A stretch of DNA of 64,000 nucleotides from Cytobacillus horneckiae (GCF_002835735.1 NZ_PISD01000013.1:1-64000), one strand, 5' to 3'. Numbered from the stretch's first letter, positions 26,572 to 36,667 are shown. Translations and numbers: made by a program. The notes: generated by a model from the sequence alone, not told the origin.

Positions 26572-27125
26572 GTACACCATTACGGGATTAGCCATGTCAA
26601 CAGTCAGCCGCTGCGATGAATGCATTTGCTATCAATGGAAGGCTGCTAAAATACCTGGGCAACCATCGACGAATCATGGAAATCCTCGAAATGGGTGTGG
26701 TTGCTCAATCACATATCCAAAAGCGAGATTTGCATTGCAAGCTTTAGAAGAATGTACAGCGGGTGGTGCTCTTTCACAGGAGGAGAAATAAAAAGAATAA
26801 AGCCCATAGCCACAAATATAATTGATGGAGGAGTATGGAAAGGCGCCAGCTATATAAAAAATTCAGGTTCAAGGAAAACACGTTCAGGAACCTATGATGC
26901 CGAAATAGAGAATAGGAGATTGATACATTTTGGTAAAATTAAAAGACTTTAATATTGATTTTGACTGTACTCAAGTGACACCTTTTTTCTAAGTCCATGA
27001 AGACTATCGGATACGATAGAAGCAAAGTAGAGTTAACCTATAATTATTAATCAATATTTAATGAGAATAAAGATTTAAATGCTATCTTTGTTTCTGAATA
27101 TATTTTCAATGTAAAACGCAAGTGA
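26572..27125. other. downstream end of the GC-rich island, no clear gene
   Basis: Several short overlapping frames exist (one at 26594-26791 with five cysteines in its first half, one reading INGRLLKYLGNHRRIMEIL, one at 26695-26952). None has a ribosome-binding site or a recognised family. GC content falls back to the genome level by about 26800. Probably the remains of one or two genes cut at the island's edge. Confidence 0.4.
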
Positions 27126-27398
27126 TTGGAAAGAACATGTAGTATAGAAGGCGATACAAATGATGGAGTAGTTTATGCTTCTATAAAAAACTTAGATCAT
27201 TTATATGTATCTAATTATTGTTTTAGTGTTAAAAAAAGATTTACAGGAGCATATATTTCATTCTATTCCAATGAATATTTATTATATGGGAGCAGTGGTG
27301 CTATTGATATTATTTCAAATGATCCCTCTAACATTATTAAGCTAAAAGATAACTATAAAAACCTTTATGATACGTACTATGAGATCTCTAATGAATGA
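27126..27398 (+). CDS. hypothetical protein, possibly a fragment
   Basis: A 90-residue frame opens with TTG, without a clear ribosome-binding site. The composition is protein-like (YVSNYCFSVKKRFTGAYISF, then DIISNDPSNIIKLKDNYK). There is no signal peptide or membrane helix and no family recognised. It lies between island debris and a terminator. It may be the 3' end of a longer lost gene. Confidence 0.35.
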   Translation: MERTCSIEGDTNDGVVYASIKNLDHLYVSNYCFSVKKRFTGAYISFYSNEYLLYGSSGAIDIISNDPSNIIKLKDNYKNLYDTYYEISNE

Positions 27399-27476
27399 TT
27401 AAACCATTTGTTAATTTACTAATTAAGTAAAACAGTATTGTACTAACAGGGCTATCATTGATAAATAAATTTAGAT

Positions 27477-27519
27477 AAAAAAGTGATGCTAAAGGTAACC
27501 ATCAGCATCACTTTTTTTT
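27477..27519. terminator. strong bidirectional terminator
   Basis: AAAAGTGATGCT pairs with AGCATCACTTTT and is followed by TTTTT. Converging transcripts meet here. Confidence 0.88.
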
Positions 27520-27579
27520 ATTCCTTTTCTACCGAGATTCTGTAGCGTCTTATTTGCCTTACAACCGTTTAGTTTACAG

Positions 27580-28233
27580 CTAAACGATTGCTTGTTTCTC
27601 TTTAGCTTGGCTCGTCTTTAAATCTTCGTAGAAATGAGCATGAGCTGTTAGGAAGTAAGATGATAACCAAAGATAACCGATACCTAAAGTGAAAATACCA
27701 AGAATCGCCCATCCGATAAAGCTTAGGTTAAGTACGAAATACCTCCACTTATGTCCATGCATCATCTTTCTACTTTCTGTGATCGCTTGATTCACCGATA
27801 GTTCAGGGTGATCACGTAAAATGTACACCGCTTGTGAATAAGCCATACCTTTAATAATCCCTGGAATAATCAATAATAATGTCCAAAAGAAAATATAAAT
27901 ACTTTGTAAAATAGATATCCCTATCGCCCTGAAGAAGCTGAAATACTTAAACCCGGTAAATAACTCTCCAATACGCAGTTTTGAATCTCTGACCATCGTT
28001 AAATAGGCAAGCATAAAAGTGATAGCGAATGGTAATAAAATAATAGCAATTGCTAAATTTATTACTGCATAGCTTAAAGTTTCTTCCCACTCGGGATATG
28101 GAATGAGTACCATTTCTACCACAACGGTCGGAACAGAAGAAATAAGGAAATAAATAAATGTAAATAGAGCTCCTATCCCCCAATTTCCTTTTAACGATTG
28201 AAGTGACTGCTGTTTAATTTGTTTGCTATTCAT
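27580..28233 (-). CDS. DUF975 family membrane protein
   Basis: This 217-residue integral membrane protein has five or six helices of the DUF975 family. It opens with MNSKQIKQQSLQSLKGNWG, has the central GEL(F/Y)TGFKYF motif as IGELFTGFKYFSFF, then GIIKGMAYSQAVYILRDHPE and SVNQAITESRKMMHGHKWRY. The family is of unknown function in membrane homeostasis. The ATG at 28233 follows AGGAGGTG, so the longer frame is discarded. It is a single-gene unit. Confidence 0.88.
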   Translation of the reverse strand: MNSKQIKQQSLQSLKGNWGIGALFTFIYFLISSVPTVVVEMVLIPYPEWEETLSYAVINLAIAIILLPFAITFMLAYLTMVRDSKLRIGELFTGFKYFSFFRAIGISILQSIYIFFWTLLLIIPGIIKGMAYSQAVYILRDHPELSVNQAITESRKMMHGHKWRYFVLNLSFIGWAILGIFTLGIGYLWLSSYFLTAHAHFYEDLKTSQAKEKQAIV

Positions 28234-28689
28234 AATATACACCTCCTTTTCACCCAAACTATTATAACGCATGTAAAATTTTAGTTCAATTTCTTTTTTA
28301 TAGTGGGATTATATGATATTTTCCATTAAAAACACTTTTGCCATCACCAGTCAGTCGCTATAATCGGGCGTATGGTTCAATCCTCATATGACTAAGAATG
28401 ATACAGAAATAAAACCATATGATTAAAACTTTTCATGTAAAAGCTTTATTACAATGAGTTGCCTTTTTGGTAGCTTTTGTTATTAATCAAATGGGGTCAA
28501 TCCTTGTTCAACGGTATTTGGAACAAAAGCGGCAGTCTAGGTTAACAAGAAGAATCTAATATTTATTGATAAAATATAGGCAAGAGGTGAGTGAAATTAG
28601 GCGTTGATATTCGCACAAAACGCAAGTCATTTCATTCATTTTGATAGACCAGATATTATAATTGAATCAATTAATAAATTAAATTACTT
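28234..28689. other. intergenic region
   Basis: There is no convincing gene. A GTG with GAGGTGAG upstream near 28590 opens a 17-residue frame (KLGVDIRTKRKSFHSF) that stops at once, possibly a truncated gene start. Confidence 0.35.
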
Positions 28690-28764
28690 TTTATTAATGG
28701 GGGAGTTTCTTCAAAACGATTGATCGCTCTTTTCTTATGTCACAAACGGGGCAAATTAGTTCTG
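28690..28764 (+). repeat. interspersed repeat between two minus-strand genes
   Basis: GGGGGAGTTTCTTCAAAACG, then ATTGATCGCTCTTTTC, then TTATGTCACAAACGGGGCAA and ATTAGTT. It keeps the plus orientation although both neighbouring genes are on the minus strand, so it is not simply a gene's own terminator. Confidence 0.8.
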
Positions 28765-28977
28765 GATTTAAATGTAAAGGAAATAACCGTATGCAAAAAA
28801 AAGAGACTAAAACACTTGGTCCCAGAATTAGATTTATTAACGGTTTACCATATTACTTTCTTTATGATTCCAAACAACTCCATACTTCTAATTCGGTCGT
28901 TTTTTCACTACGTTGATTAGTTCCTCCGAACAGGATCGGGCAATCATGAAGTACTATTTATATATAGTAAAAATAAG

Positions 28978-29010
28978 TCGGTTTCTTAGAGTGTAAGAAA
29001 CCGATTTTTT
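28978..29010. terminator. terminator between repeat region and LysR gene
   Basis: TCGGTTTCTTA and TAAGAAACCGA (11 bp, perfect) followed by TTTTTT. Confidence 0.85.
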
Positions 29011-29042
29011 CATTTTAATCACATAAACTTATGAAAACATCC

Positions 29043-29897
29043 TTATATACGATGCTCTTTAATTGTTGTTAAAAAGCATTGCATTGAATTTGTCATATAT
29101 ACATCTTTTCGACGTATAAAAACGGTTGAAATGCTACTGTATTTTTCTGGTATGGGGTGACAATGAACGCTGCCACTAGTTGAGAGGTTCTCAACAGTTG
29201 ATTCTGGTACAAGAGTAATTCCAAGGCCAAGTGCAACACTATTTAAAATTGTCTCTAATATGTTGAATTCCATAATTCTTTTTGGGGGTATTCCTTCATC
29301 TTTTAGCCAGCGTTCTAATTTAGAACGATATCCGCATCCTTGATTAGAAACAAGGAGCGGTGTTGCTATAAATTCATCTATATGAAAGGTTTCATTTTGC
29401 GTAACAAGAACGAGTTTTTCTGTACATACATCATATTGTTCTAAAAGTGGATGTTTAATAGGTCCTGTTATAAAGGCGCCATCTAATTTGTGGTCGGCTA
29501 CTTCTTTTATGAGTTCCTCCGTTAAACCAGCTTGTAGTGATAAATCAACATTTGGATATCGATTATAGTAAGAGGCTACAATGGCTGGTAACGTTCGCAC
29601 TGTTTCAACTGTTCCGATTTTTATGGTTCCAGTTGGTGTATCACTGTCAAGAAAAACTTGTCTCAGTTCTTCAACATCCTGCAAAATTTTATTAACGTAT
29701 TCAACCATTTTTCTCCCTTCCGGATTTAACGTCATTCCTTTTTTATGTCGATAGAAAAGTGGCGTTTTTAGCTCTTTCTCTAGTTGCTTAATACGTGCTG
29801 TTACATTAGATTGAACATAATTTAATTCCTTTGCGGCATTACTGACGCTTCCATGGTGTGCAACACTTTTGAAAATTTGTAAGTCACGCAGTTCCAT
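29043..29897 (-). CDS. LysR-family transcriptional regulator
   Basis: This 284-residue LTTR has an N-terminal winged helix ([20 protein letters not shown] then [20 protein letters not shown]) and a substrate-binding domain beginning near residue 90 ([18 protein letters not shown]). The ATG at 29897 has AAGGGGGG upstream. It is divergent from an EamA-type exporter with about 130 bases between, the normal layout for a LysR activator and its target. It belongs to the group with [10 protein letters not shown], related to Bacillus YwqM/CysL-type regulators. The inducer is unknown. Confidence 0.9.
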   Translation of the reverse strand: MELRDLQIFKSVAHHGSVSNAAKELNYVQSNVTARIKQLEKELKTPLFYRHKKGMTLNPEGRKMVEYVNKILQDVEELRQVFLDSDTPTGTIKIGTVETVRTLPAIVASYYNRYPNVDLSLQAGLTEELIKEVADHKLDGAFITGPIKHPLLEQYDVCTEKLVLVTQNETFHIDEFIATPLLVSNQGCGYRSKLERWLKDEGIPPKRIMEFNILETILNSVALGLGITLVPESTVENLSTSGSVHCHPIPEKYSSISTVFIRRKDVYMTNSMQCFLTTIKEHRI

Positions 29898-30027
29898 TAA
29901 AATTCCCCCCTTAATACAAGGTATCATTATAAGTGATGATTAGTATCATTTTCAATCATTTTACGTGATATGCTTTCTTTTTTATAATTCTCATTGGATT
30001 AGAGATTATATGAAACGGGGGATAACC

Positions 30028-30993
30028 ATGAGAAAGGGTCAAATGATTGTAGGTGCGATAGCTTGTTTAATCGCTAGTATGTCCTGGGGAGCAATGTTTC
30101 CAGTTGCAGATCATGCACTAGAGTATATAGATCCATTCTACTTTTCGATGATTCGATATGGGGCAGTTTCGGTTGTTTTAGTCATTTTACTATTGATGAA
30201 AGAAGGTATGAAGGCATTTCGTTTAGAGGGAAAAGGAAAGCTACTCGTCTTCTTCGGGACCATGGCATTTACTGTATATAACGTGCTTATTTTCTTAGGT
30301 CAGATGTTAATGGGGAAATCAGGTGTTATGGTAGCGTCGATTATGGAAGCACTTATGCCGATGATTTCAATTGGAATTCTGTGGGGCTATAAACAAGTTA
30401 AACCGAAGAAGTACATGATAATAAGCATGATTCTTGCATTTATTGGAGCTGTTTTTGTTATTACTAATGGGGATATGAGTTTCTTTCTTACATTAGGGGA
30501 TAGCTTGTTTTCATTATCCTTTATGTTAATTGGCGTTATCGGATGGGTAATCTACACAATGGGCGGGCAAACATTTCGAGACTGGTCTACCCTTCGTTAT
30601 TCAACTTTGACATGTGTATTGGGCACAGCTGTAACAGGTATCTTAACGATAATAATCACAATGCTAGGGCATGTGCCAGTACCTAGTATGGAAACGATTT
30701 TTACTATTAAATACGATTTATTGTTTATGATGATATTACCAGGTATTGTGGCATTACTTAGTTGGAACTATGGCGTGAAAATTTTATCATCTGTAAATGG
30801 CATTTTATTTATTAATTTCGTTCCAATTACTACATTAGTTATTATGATGATACAAGGATATAAAATAACCATTTTCGATGTAGTAGGGACGCTGCTTGTA
30901 ATTATAGCCCTCATCCGAATTAACATATATCAGCGTAAAGAAGAAAACATGAAAAAGCAGATTTTAAAAAGCAGAACAGTTATGGAAAGCTAG
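30028..30993 (+). CDS. EamA/DMT-family transporter
   Basis: This 321-residue membrane protein has ten helices in two EamA repeats: the first begins with ASMSWGAMFPVADHALEYID, the second with GVIGWVIYTMGGQTFRDWS. Family members export amino acids, metabolites or nucleosides; the substrate here is unknown. The ATG at 30028 is chosen because of ACGGGGGATAACC upstream; an ATG at 30010 is possible. It is divergent from the LysR regulator, which is probably its activator. Confidence 0.88.
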   Translation: MRKGQMIVGAIACLIASMSWGAMFPVADHALEYIDPFYFSMIRYGAVSVVLVILLLMKEGMKAFRLEGKGKLLVFFGTMAFTVYNVLIFLGQMLMGKSGVMVASIMEALMPMISIGILWGYKQVKPKKYMIISMILAFIGAVFVITNGDMSFFLTLGDSLFSLSFMLIGVIGWVIYTMGGQTFRDWSTLRYSTLTCVLGTAVTGILTIIITMLGHVPVPSMETIFTIKYDLLFMMILPGIVALLSWNYGVKILSSVNGILFINFVPITTLVIMMIQGYKITIFDVVGTLLVIIALIRINIYQRKEENMKKQILKSRTVMES

Positions 30994-30997
30994 AAAT

Positions 30998-31042
30998 GCT
31001 GGAGACTGAATATACTTATTATAAATATATTCAGTCTCCAGC
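30998..31042. terminator. 17-bp perfect hairpin after the EamA gene
   Basis: GCTGGAGACTGAATATA pairs without mismatch with TATATTCAGTCTCCAGC, around an 11-base loop. No T tract follows on the plus strand, so it may stabilise the mRNA 3' end rather than terminate. Confidence 0.7.
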
Positions 31043-31332
31043 GGAAAAAACCAGTTTACTCGACAATCCCCAAGTGAAACGCTCCCTACAGAGGAATAAC
31101 TCACATATTCTCGTCCAGACAACTGTAAAATCGCTTTCTACAAGGGAAGAGAAAACGAGCAAGTATTGGCTACAGATATTACACTTTCTCGTGTAATACA
31201 AGCTGGAGCTATTCCAATCGATACTTTAGCCACAATGTCTGAAATCTAAAATATGGAATCGTCCAGATGCCATGAAGTTTGCAGATATTTATGAAGAGGT
31301 TATGCCAAACTACCATCTACTAGTGTAAAGTT
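31043..31332 (+). pseudogene. isochorismatase-family hydrolase, 3' remnant
   Basis: The clearest part reads ENEQVLATDITLSRVIQAGA, then IPIDTLATMSEI, shifts frame, and continues KIWNRPDAMKFADIYEEVMP, then NYHLLV and stop. This is the C-terminal third of cysteine hydrolases of the isochorismatase/nicotinamidase type (AGG.PIDTL..., W.RPDA..FADIY). Upstream residues (DNPQVKRSLQRNNSHILV) are worn. The catalytic N-terminal part is absent. Confidence 0.75.
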
Positions 31333-31921
31333 ACCAAAACGCATACAATGAGGGGCAAGCATCTGACTGAAGTGAACCAATTTTATAGTCATTAACAAAT
31401 TCGTTTGAAATCGTGATGAGTGCTAGGAACCGGTGTGTTAATAACCGGTTCTTCTTAATTTTGATCCTTTTCTGAGATTGAAAGTATATTTATTACAATA
31501 TGAGTTGTTACTTCTATATTATAAAAAAATGTTCTGTAAAATTTACTTCCATCTTCCATTAAATTTAGTAAAAATCGCTTTATTTGTGGATTAAAGTGCC
31601 GATAATATAGATGTTTGGATATAAGTATAGAAGATTTCAGAGACTAAATAGTAATGTCTAATACTAAGCATTAACTACAGGGGTTTTACTTAGAATTCAA
31701 TTGAAAAAAGTAGATAAATATTAAAATGTACGATATTAAGGATATTTAGCTTGTTGGAAAAGTCGTATTAAAATGATTATTTATTAGAGGCCATAAAATG
31801 ATTACTGGTCTCCTTTTTTATGCAAATTATAGAATGCTCCCTTCTACTTTGAATATAGACAAAACAAGTACTGAACTTAAACCTATACTGCTTAAGAAGA
31901 AAATACGAGGAGTAAGTAAAG
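31333..31921. other. intergenic region upstream of the chemotaxis receptor
   Basis: There is no gene. A terminator stands at 31427-31457 (GAACCGGT with ACCGGTTC, then TTCTT). A weaker stem is at 31785-31825 (GAGGCC with GGTCTC, then TTTTTT). The receptor promoter should lie between 31830 and 31905. Confidence 0.5.
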
Positions 31922-33616
31922 ATGAGAAAATTTTTAAGTAAACTAAGCTTAAGGTTAAAACTAATGATGGGGTTTTCTATTGTAATTTTAATGACTATGG
32001 CCTCAAATGGTTTTATTATCTATTCCATAAGTAACATTAATCAGAATATGGAAAGAACTTTGCACGATCTTCCTTTATTGATTAACAATGAAAAAATTGC
32101 AGCAAATATGGCAGAGAGAACGAGTCTTTTGCAAGCATATTTTTTATCAAATGACGAATCGTATCGTATCCAGTTTGAAAACGGTATTGAAGAAAGTATT
32201 GTCTTAGAAAATAGGATTTTAGAGCTTTCGGATTCTGAAAGAGCAAAAGAGCTTATCGAAAAAAAAGTTGAATGGGGAAATTTAAGCAATCAAGTACTGG
32301 CAGAATGGGATGAAGGAAATAAAGAAGAAGCAATAAATACCTTAATTAAAGAAGTTCAGCCATTAGAGAAAGAATTGATTACAGGATTCAAAGGCATAGC
32401 TACTGAAAATGAAGGTAAAATTAAGGAAATTGCAATAGAAATTATTGAAAATGGAGAAAGAATCATATTAACCAATATAATCATTTCTCTTAGCGTAATT
32501 GTGATTGCTTTATTAATTGCAATGAGTACAGCAAAAATAATAATAACCCCAATTAAAAATGTAATGGAACGAATGAAACGAATCGGCTCAGGAGATTTAT
32601 CACAAGAGCCTCTAACAGAACTTACAAATGATGAAATTGGGCACTTAGCACAATCTATGAATGAACTACAAGCAGACTTGAAAACTATTTTACTTGATAT
32701 TTCTGATGTATCAGAAACAGTAGCAAGTCATAGTGAAGAGTTAACGCAATCTGCAGGAGAAGTAGCATCCGGAGCAGAGCAAGTTTCTATAACCATGCAA
32801 GAACTAGCAAATGGCTCCGAACAGCTAGCTTCAAAATCCACTGAATTAGCATCTATCGCCTCAAACTTTACAATAAAAGTTGAAGAAGCAGATCATTATG
32901 GGAAAGAAATTGAATCTTCATCCAACGAGGTTCTGCACATGACAAATGATGGACAAGAATTAATGGATTCTTCCAGTAACCAGATGAAACAAATTAATTC
33001 TGTAGTTAATGATGTAGTAGAAAAAGTTGAAACGCTATATGAAAAATCGAAAGAAATAACTAACTTGGTTGTAGTCATTAACAATGTTGCTGATCAAACG
33101 AGTCTTTTATCTCTAAACGCAGCCATAGAAGCTGCTAGAGCTGGAGAAGCAGGAAAAGGGTTTGCCGTTGTTGCTATTGAAGTGAAAAAATTAGCAGGGC
33201 AAACAGCTCAATCAGTTAAGGATATCACTCGTATAGTTGAAGATATTCAAGGGCAGTTTGAAGTTGTTGTATCGTCATTAACAAAAGGTTCAGAGGAAGT
33301 TACAAAAGGAACTGAACAAATTGATCATACGAGCAAAACATTTAAGGAAATAAATGCATCTGTTGGAGCAATGGTAGAAAGCATTCAATTCATTTCAAAT
33401 AGTTTATCTGATGTAGCAAATAACAGTGTGAAAATGAACCAATCTGTTCAGGAAATCGCTGCGATTAGCCAAGAATCATCCGCTGGTGTTGAACAGACCT
33501 CAGCTGCAACTGAACAAACAGGAAGCTCTATGGAAGAAGTCACCGGTAGTGCAGAGCAATTGGCAGGTTTAGCAGAACAATTAAACAAACAGGTAAGTAA
33601 ATTTAAACTTCTCTAA
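31922..33616 (+). CDS. methyl-accepting chemotaxis protein
   Basis: This 564-residue transducer has one membrane helix at about 12-34, an external four-helix-bundle sensor of roughly 150 residues, and a second membrane helix at about 180-203. A HAMP segment follows ([20 protein letters not shown]), then a long signalling coiled coil. The hairpin tip [20 protein letters not shown] then [10 protein letters not shown] contacts CheA and CheW. The sensor domain type gives no ligand. It is a single gene, far from any che cluster, so it feeds a chemotaxis array encoded elsewhere. A repeat-type terminator follows. Confidence 0.95.
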   Translation: MRKFLSKLSLRLKLMMGFSIVILMTMASNGFIIYSISNINQNMERTLHDLPLLINNEKIAANMAERTSLLQAYFLSNDESYRIQFENGIEESIVLENRILELSDSERAKELIEKKVEWGNLSNQVLAEWDEGNKEEAINTLIKEVQPLEKELITGFKGIATENEGKIKEIAIEIIENGERIILTNIIISLSVIVIALLIAMSTAKIIITPIKNVMERMKRIGSGDLSQEPLTELTNDEIGHLAQSMNELQADLKTILLDISDVSETVASHSEELTQSAGEVASGAEQVSITMQELANGSEQLASKSTELASIASNFTIKVEEADHYGKEIESSSNEVLHMTNDGQELMDSSSNQMKQINSVVNDVVEKVETLYEKSKEITNLVVVINNVADQTSLLSLNAAIEAARAGEAGKGFAVVAIEVKKLAGQTAQSVKDITRIVEDIQGQFEVVVSSLTKGSEEVTKGTEQIDHTSKTFKEINASVGAMVESIQFISNSLSDVANNSVKMNQSVQEIAAISQESSAGVEQTSAATEQTGSSMEEVTGSAEQLAGLAEQLNKQVSKFKLL

Positions 33617-33673
33617 GTGAATGGAGTATTGAAGGGTAGATGAGATGAAAAGTGGTGTTATCCCATTCTGCTA

Positions 33674-33745
33674 CGAACGGGGGCTTTCCTTGAAAAAGGG
33701 GGAGCCCTTTTGTTATGTAGCTAAATGGGCAATTTAGTTGAAGGA
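33674..33745 (+). repeat. interspersed repeat after the chemotaxis gene
   Basis: CGAACGGGGGCTTTCCTTG, then AAAAAGGGGGAGCCC and TTTTG, then TTATGTAGCTAAATGGGCAA and TTTAGTTGAAGG. Left arm, terminator-type hairpin, tail and right arm are all present in plus orientation. Confidence 0.8.
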
Positions 33746-33825
33746 TCCATGGATTTTTATGGTAGTATTTATATAGTAATGCAAAAAAAAAGAGACTTAA
33801 ATGTTTAGATGAGGTGATTATTTCA

Positions 33826-34584
33826 TTGGTGATGTTAAATCAAGATTCTCAGTACATTAGAGCAATATATCTTAAACGAGAATATAATATATCGTACGAC
33901 CATTTTCCTCTTAATTTACCAGTGATTCAAAATTTGCAAAAATTAGTGTTTCATCCAAATGTAACTTATATTATTGGTGAAAATGGAATGGGAAAGTCAA
34001 CTTTACTGGAGGGTATAGCTAAGGCTTTAGGGTTTAATCCAGAAGGAGGTACATTAAACTTTAATTTTTCTAGTTATGATTCCCATTCAAATTTAGACGA
34101 GTACCTTCGTTTAATAAAGGGATCGAACAGGGCGGAGGATTATTTTTTCTTTAGAGCTGAAACCTTTTATAATGTAGCAACCAATATAGAAGAATTAGAT
34201 AAAGAACAAAAATTTGGTCGTAAAATTATAGATTCCTACGGAGGTAAATCACTACATGAACAATCACATGGAGAATCTTTTTTTGCAGCATTTAACGAGC
34301 GTTTTCAAGGAAATGGTTTATACATCTTAGATGAGCCAGAAGCAGCCTTATCACCATTAAGACAAATGTCGATGCTAGCTAGAATCAATGATCTTGTTAA
34401 TCAAGGGTCTCAATTTATTATTTCTACTCATTCGCCAATTATTATGGCTTATCCGAATGCAAAAATCATTCAACTTAGAGAAAATGGAATTAGTGAGTCC
34501 AAATTGGAGGATACAGAGCATTATTCAATTATGAAGCAATTTTTTGAAGATAAAGATCGAATATTACACCATCTTTTTCAATAA
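33826..34584 (+). CDS. stand-alone AAA (ABC-type) ATPase
   Basis: The 252-residue soluble ATPase has Walker A IIGENGMGKST, an ABC-like signature QSHGESF, Walker B GLYILDEPEAALS and a switch histidine in ISTHSP, the set used by the single-domain AAA_21/AAA_23 ATPases of the SMC/RecF type. No membrane partner is adjacent. The start is a TTG at 33826, nine bases after GAGGTG; an ATG at 33832 is possible. Such orphans are common in Gram-positive genomes, and some act in phage defence with a second gene, which is not seen here. The role is unknown. Confidence 0.85.
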   Translation: MVMLNQDSQYIRAIYLKREYNISYDHFPLNLPVIQNLQKLVFHPNVTYIIGENGMGKSTLLEGIAKALGFNPEGGTLNFNFSSYDSHSNLDEYLRLIKGSNRAEDYFFFRAETFYNVATNIEELDKEQKFGRKIIDSYGGKSLHEQSHGESFFAAFNERFQGNGLYILDEPEAALSPLRQMSMLARINDLVNQGSQFIISTHSPIIMAYPNAKIIQLRENGISESKLEDTEHYSIMKQFFEDKDRILHHLFQ

Positions 34585-34725
34585 AAATAGTATAAAAAAT
34601 TTTGCAGTTCTTGAAGAATGAAATTGTTTTGTAGTGATATTAATTTAAGACGAAATAAAGAGTTAAACAGTTATGCAATCGAATCTAATTGGTCTGTTTT
34701 TTATTCATTCTAAATAAAACCAAAA

Positions 34726-34752
34726 GCTGATCATGTATGATCAGTTTTTTTA
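34726..34752 (+). terminator. terminator after the AAA ATPase gene
   Basis: CTGATCA, loop TGTA, TGATCAG and then TTTTTTT. There is no gene in the 140 bases before it or the 200 bases after it. Confidence 0.88.
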
Positions 34753-34952
34753 TTTAGTCCAATTTTGTTAAAAACTTTCTATGTTCACTAATCATTATAT
34801 GAAGTTTTACTATTATTAATTGGGAAATCCTTCTCTATTGTCACTGTTTTCAAATAAAAGAGTTACTATTTAAAAGCAAGTTGGAACCCAGTTTATCGTA
34901 ATAATATTTTATGAATTGAACAAAATAATGAATAGGAAAGGAGGGCTTGCAA

Positions 34953-35342
34953 ATGCTTGTTAAAAAGTATTTAAAAGGTTTGGTAGTTTTACTTACGATC
35001 ATTGTGGGTGTAAACACTGCAGGCTTGCACGGCGTATTTGCCGAATCCAGTAACGAAACACAACCTATGGAGATGGTGAAAAATATTGAAGTCGAGCTGA
35101 ACGATGATTACTTTAATCCGAAAGACATCACTATTTCCAATGGAAAAACGACAACATTAATATTAAAAAACAAAGGTAATAAGGAACACACTTTCACGGT
35201 GGAAAAGCTCGGAATTGATGTCGAGCTTCAGCCGGGAAAAGAAAAAACCATTACCGTGAAACCGAATAAGCCAGGTACATATGAACTGTTATGTCGGTAC
35301 CATTTCAATGAAGGAATGGTTGGAAAAGTAATAGTTAAATAA
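34953..35342 (+). CDS. secreted cupredoxin-domain protein
   Basis: This 129-residue protein has a signal peptide (LKGLVVLLTIIVGVNTAG, cut after VFA) and a single cupredoxin domain. The type 1 copper ligands are visible: His in KEHTFTV, then Cys, His and Met in LLCRYHFNEGMVGK, spaced C-x3-H-x4-M. It should bind copper outside the membrane, either as an electron carrier or a copper scavenger. The ATG at 34953 lies eight bases from GGAGGG; the TTG two codons earlier is too close. It is monocistronic. Confidence 0.88.
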   Translation: MLVKKYLKGLVVLLTIIVGVNTAGLHGVFAESSNETQPMEMVKNIEVELNDDYFNPKDITISNGKTTTLILKNKGNKEHTFTVEKLGIDVELQPGKEKTITVKPNKPGTYELLCRYHFNEGMVGKVIVK

Positions 35343-35378
35343 CGTTATTAAACATTACGGGTGCTATAGCACAACAAG

Positions 35379-35434
35379 GAGATCGTCACAATGGCGGTCT
35401 TTTTTAACTTAATGGGCAGGTTTGTTGAACAAAG
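35379..35434 (+). repeat. interspersed repeat after the cupredoxin gene
   Basis: GATCGTCACAATGGCGGTC and TTTTTT make the terminator, then AACTTAATGGGCAGGTTTGT and TGAACAAAG follow as tail and right arm. Plus orientation. Confidence 0.7.
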
Positions 35435-35551
35435 AGCTTAATTAAATATTTATTATTGATTAATTCTAATTGGGGTCTTGCCGCATTGCCAGCAATTTAA
35501 TATTTTTTAATACCCCAAAACAATATTTTTGTTTTGAGGGTTATCTTGTTT

Positions 35552-35608
35552 CTAAGCTTGATGGTGATGGGGTACCGCCAACATTTCGGAAATTTTGTAC
35601 GGTAAGCA
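35552..35608 (-). repeat. IS-end repeat, left inverted copy
   Basis: Read on the minus strand: TGCTTACCGTACAAAATTTC, then CGAAATGTTGGCGGTACCCC and ATCACCATCAAGCTTAG. It is an inverted match to 37300-37357 and also matches 54891-54947. Confidence 0.8.
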
Positions 35609-35614
35609 AACACG

Positions 35615-35650
35615 AAAAAAGCCAAATCCCTGTACGTTAAGGGAATTGGC
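35615..35650 (-). terminator. terminator after the protease gene
   Basis: GCCAAATCCC pairs with GGGAATTGGC. On the minus strand TTTTTTCGTG follows. Confidence 0.82.
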
Positions 35651-35656
35651 CTCTTA

Positions 35657-36667
35657 TCAATTTATAGCACTTGATACAAATTCAAACATAAAATTATTCA
35701 TCTTAGGTCCTCCGTTGAATAGTGGATTATTATCTCGATCAGTATATCCACTACTATGTACACCTATCACTTGATTGTTTGTATTTAACATGGCAGAACC
35801 TGATTGACCTGGTGATGTATCGATAGTATAGTATGCAATTTGACTATCTTCATTAGTAACATTTCCACGCATACCATACTGATTAATAGCCTCATCTTCC
35901 CTAATCAAATCACCTGGATAACCGAATATTCCAATATTTTGATTCAGAATATTATTTACTTGTCTAATTCCTGCAAAACCTGCACGATCCCCTGCATGAC
36001 GACCATTAGATTGTGCAAGGACAAGTACAGCGTAATCTTCAGAAATTGACCCTGTATTAATCCAATTAGAGGTAACAAAATAATCTATGGCATTATAGGC
36101 ACCAAACCATGCTGTACTTTCACTTACACCGGGATGAACTGTTGCACTGACTATTCCTCTTTGTGTTTGAGCATTTACAACACAATGTCCATTTGTTAAT
36201 ACTCTATCTCTACCGATTAAAGTCCCTGTGCAAGTTCCACGACTGCCATCCGCCCATTCCAAGGTGATATACGTAATAGCACTAAAAGGAAACATTGTTG
36301 TGTCATTTACCATAGCTCTTCCATCTGGCCCAATTATTACAAATGGAGTTATCTCTCTTTTTCTATTATCGTCATTTATTCTTGGTGGTATAAGTTCTTG
36401 AAAATCAATTTCTAATAAATCACCTACAAAAATGGGGTTAAGTTCCCCTGATCCTTTAAAACTATCTGTTTCATTTATTAGGTCTATACTTTTTTTACTA
36501 TAATCCTCATATTTAATTACTTCCCCTTTTGAATTAACTTTATCCAAGGGGTGTGAAGATTTTTTTTGATCAAAATTGAATTCTCCTAATGATCCTTCTG
36601 CAAAAGCACTGATAGGAACTAATAAAAACGCGAATAGAAAGACGACTAGAAACATGTTTTTTTTCAA
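35657..36667 (-). CDS. secreted glutamyl endopeptidase-like serine protease
   Basis: This 336-residue exported protease has a signal peptide (FLVVFLFAFLLVPISAFA), a propeptide of about 90 residues, then a trypsin-fold S1B domain. The catalytic triad is His in LTNGHCV, Asp in ISEDYAVLVLA and Ser in TSPGQSGSAM, the arrangement of V8/Mpr-type glutamyl endopeptidases. Residues CTGTLIG and the Cys of GHC suggest a disulfide near the active site. It should cut proteins after Glu outside the cell. The cassette it shares with the next gene is bracketed by inverted IS-end repeats. Confidence 0.92.
   Translation of the reverse strand: MKKNMFLVVFLFAFLLVPISAFAEGSLGEFNFDQKKSSHPLDKVNSKGEVIKYEDYSKKSIDLINETDSFKGSGELNPIFVGDLLEIDFQELIPPRINDDNRKREITPFVIIGPDGRAMVNDTTMFPFSAITYITLEWADGSRGTCTGTLIGRDRVLTNGHCVVNAQTQRGIVSATVHPGVSESTAWFGAYNAIDYFVTSNWINTGSISEDYAVLVLAQSNGRHAGDRAGFAGIRQVNNILNQNIGIFGYPGDLIREDEAINQYGMRGNVTNEDSQIAYYTIDTSPGQSGSAMLNTNNQVIGVHSSGYTDRDNNPLFNGGPKMNNFMFEFVSSAIN

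Noticed and set aside
26594-26952. Cysteine-containing frame and overlapping frame after the ABC permease
   Set aside because: Neither has start signals, and three frames compete; treated as debris at the island edge.
28720-28920. 66-codon frame downstream of DUF975
   Set aside because: It starts inside the interspersed repeat and shows no family or ribosome-binding site.
30996-31196. 66-codon frame after the EamA gene
   Set aside because: It lies over the hairpin and the worn front of the isochorismatase relic; it is not a gene of its own.
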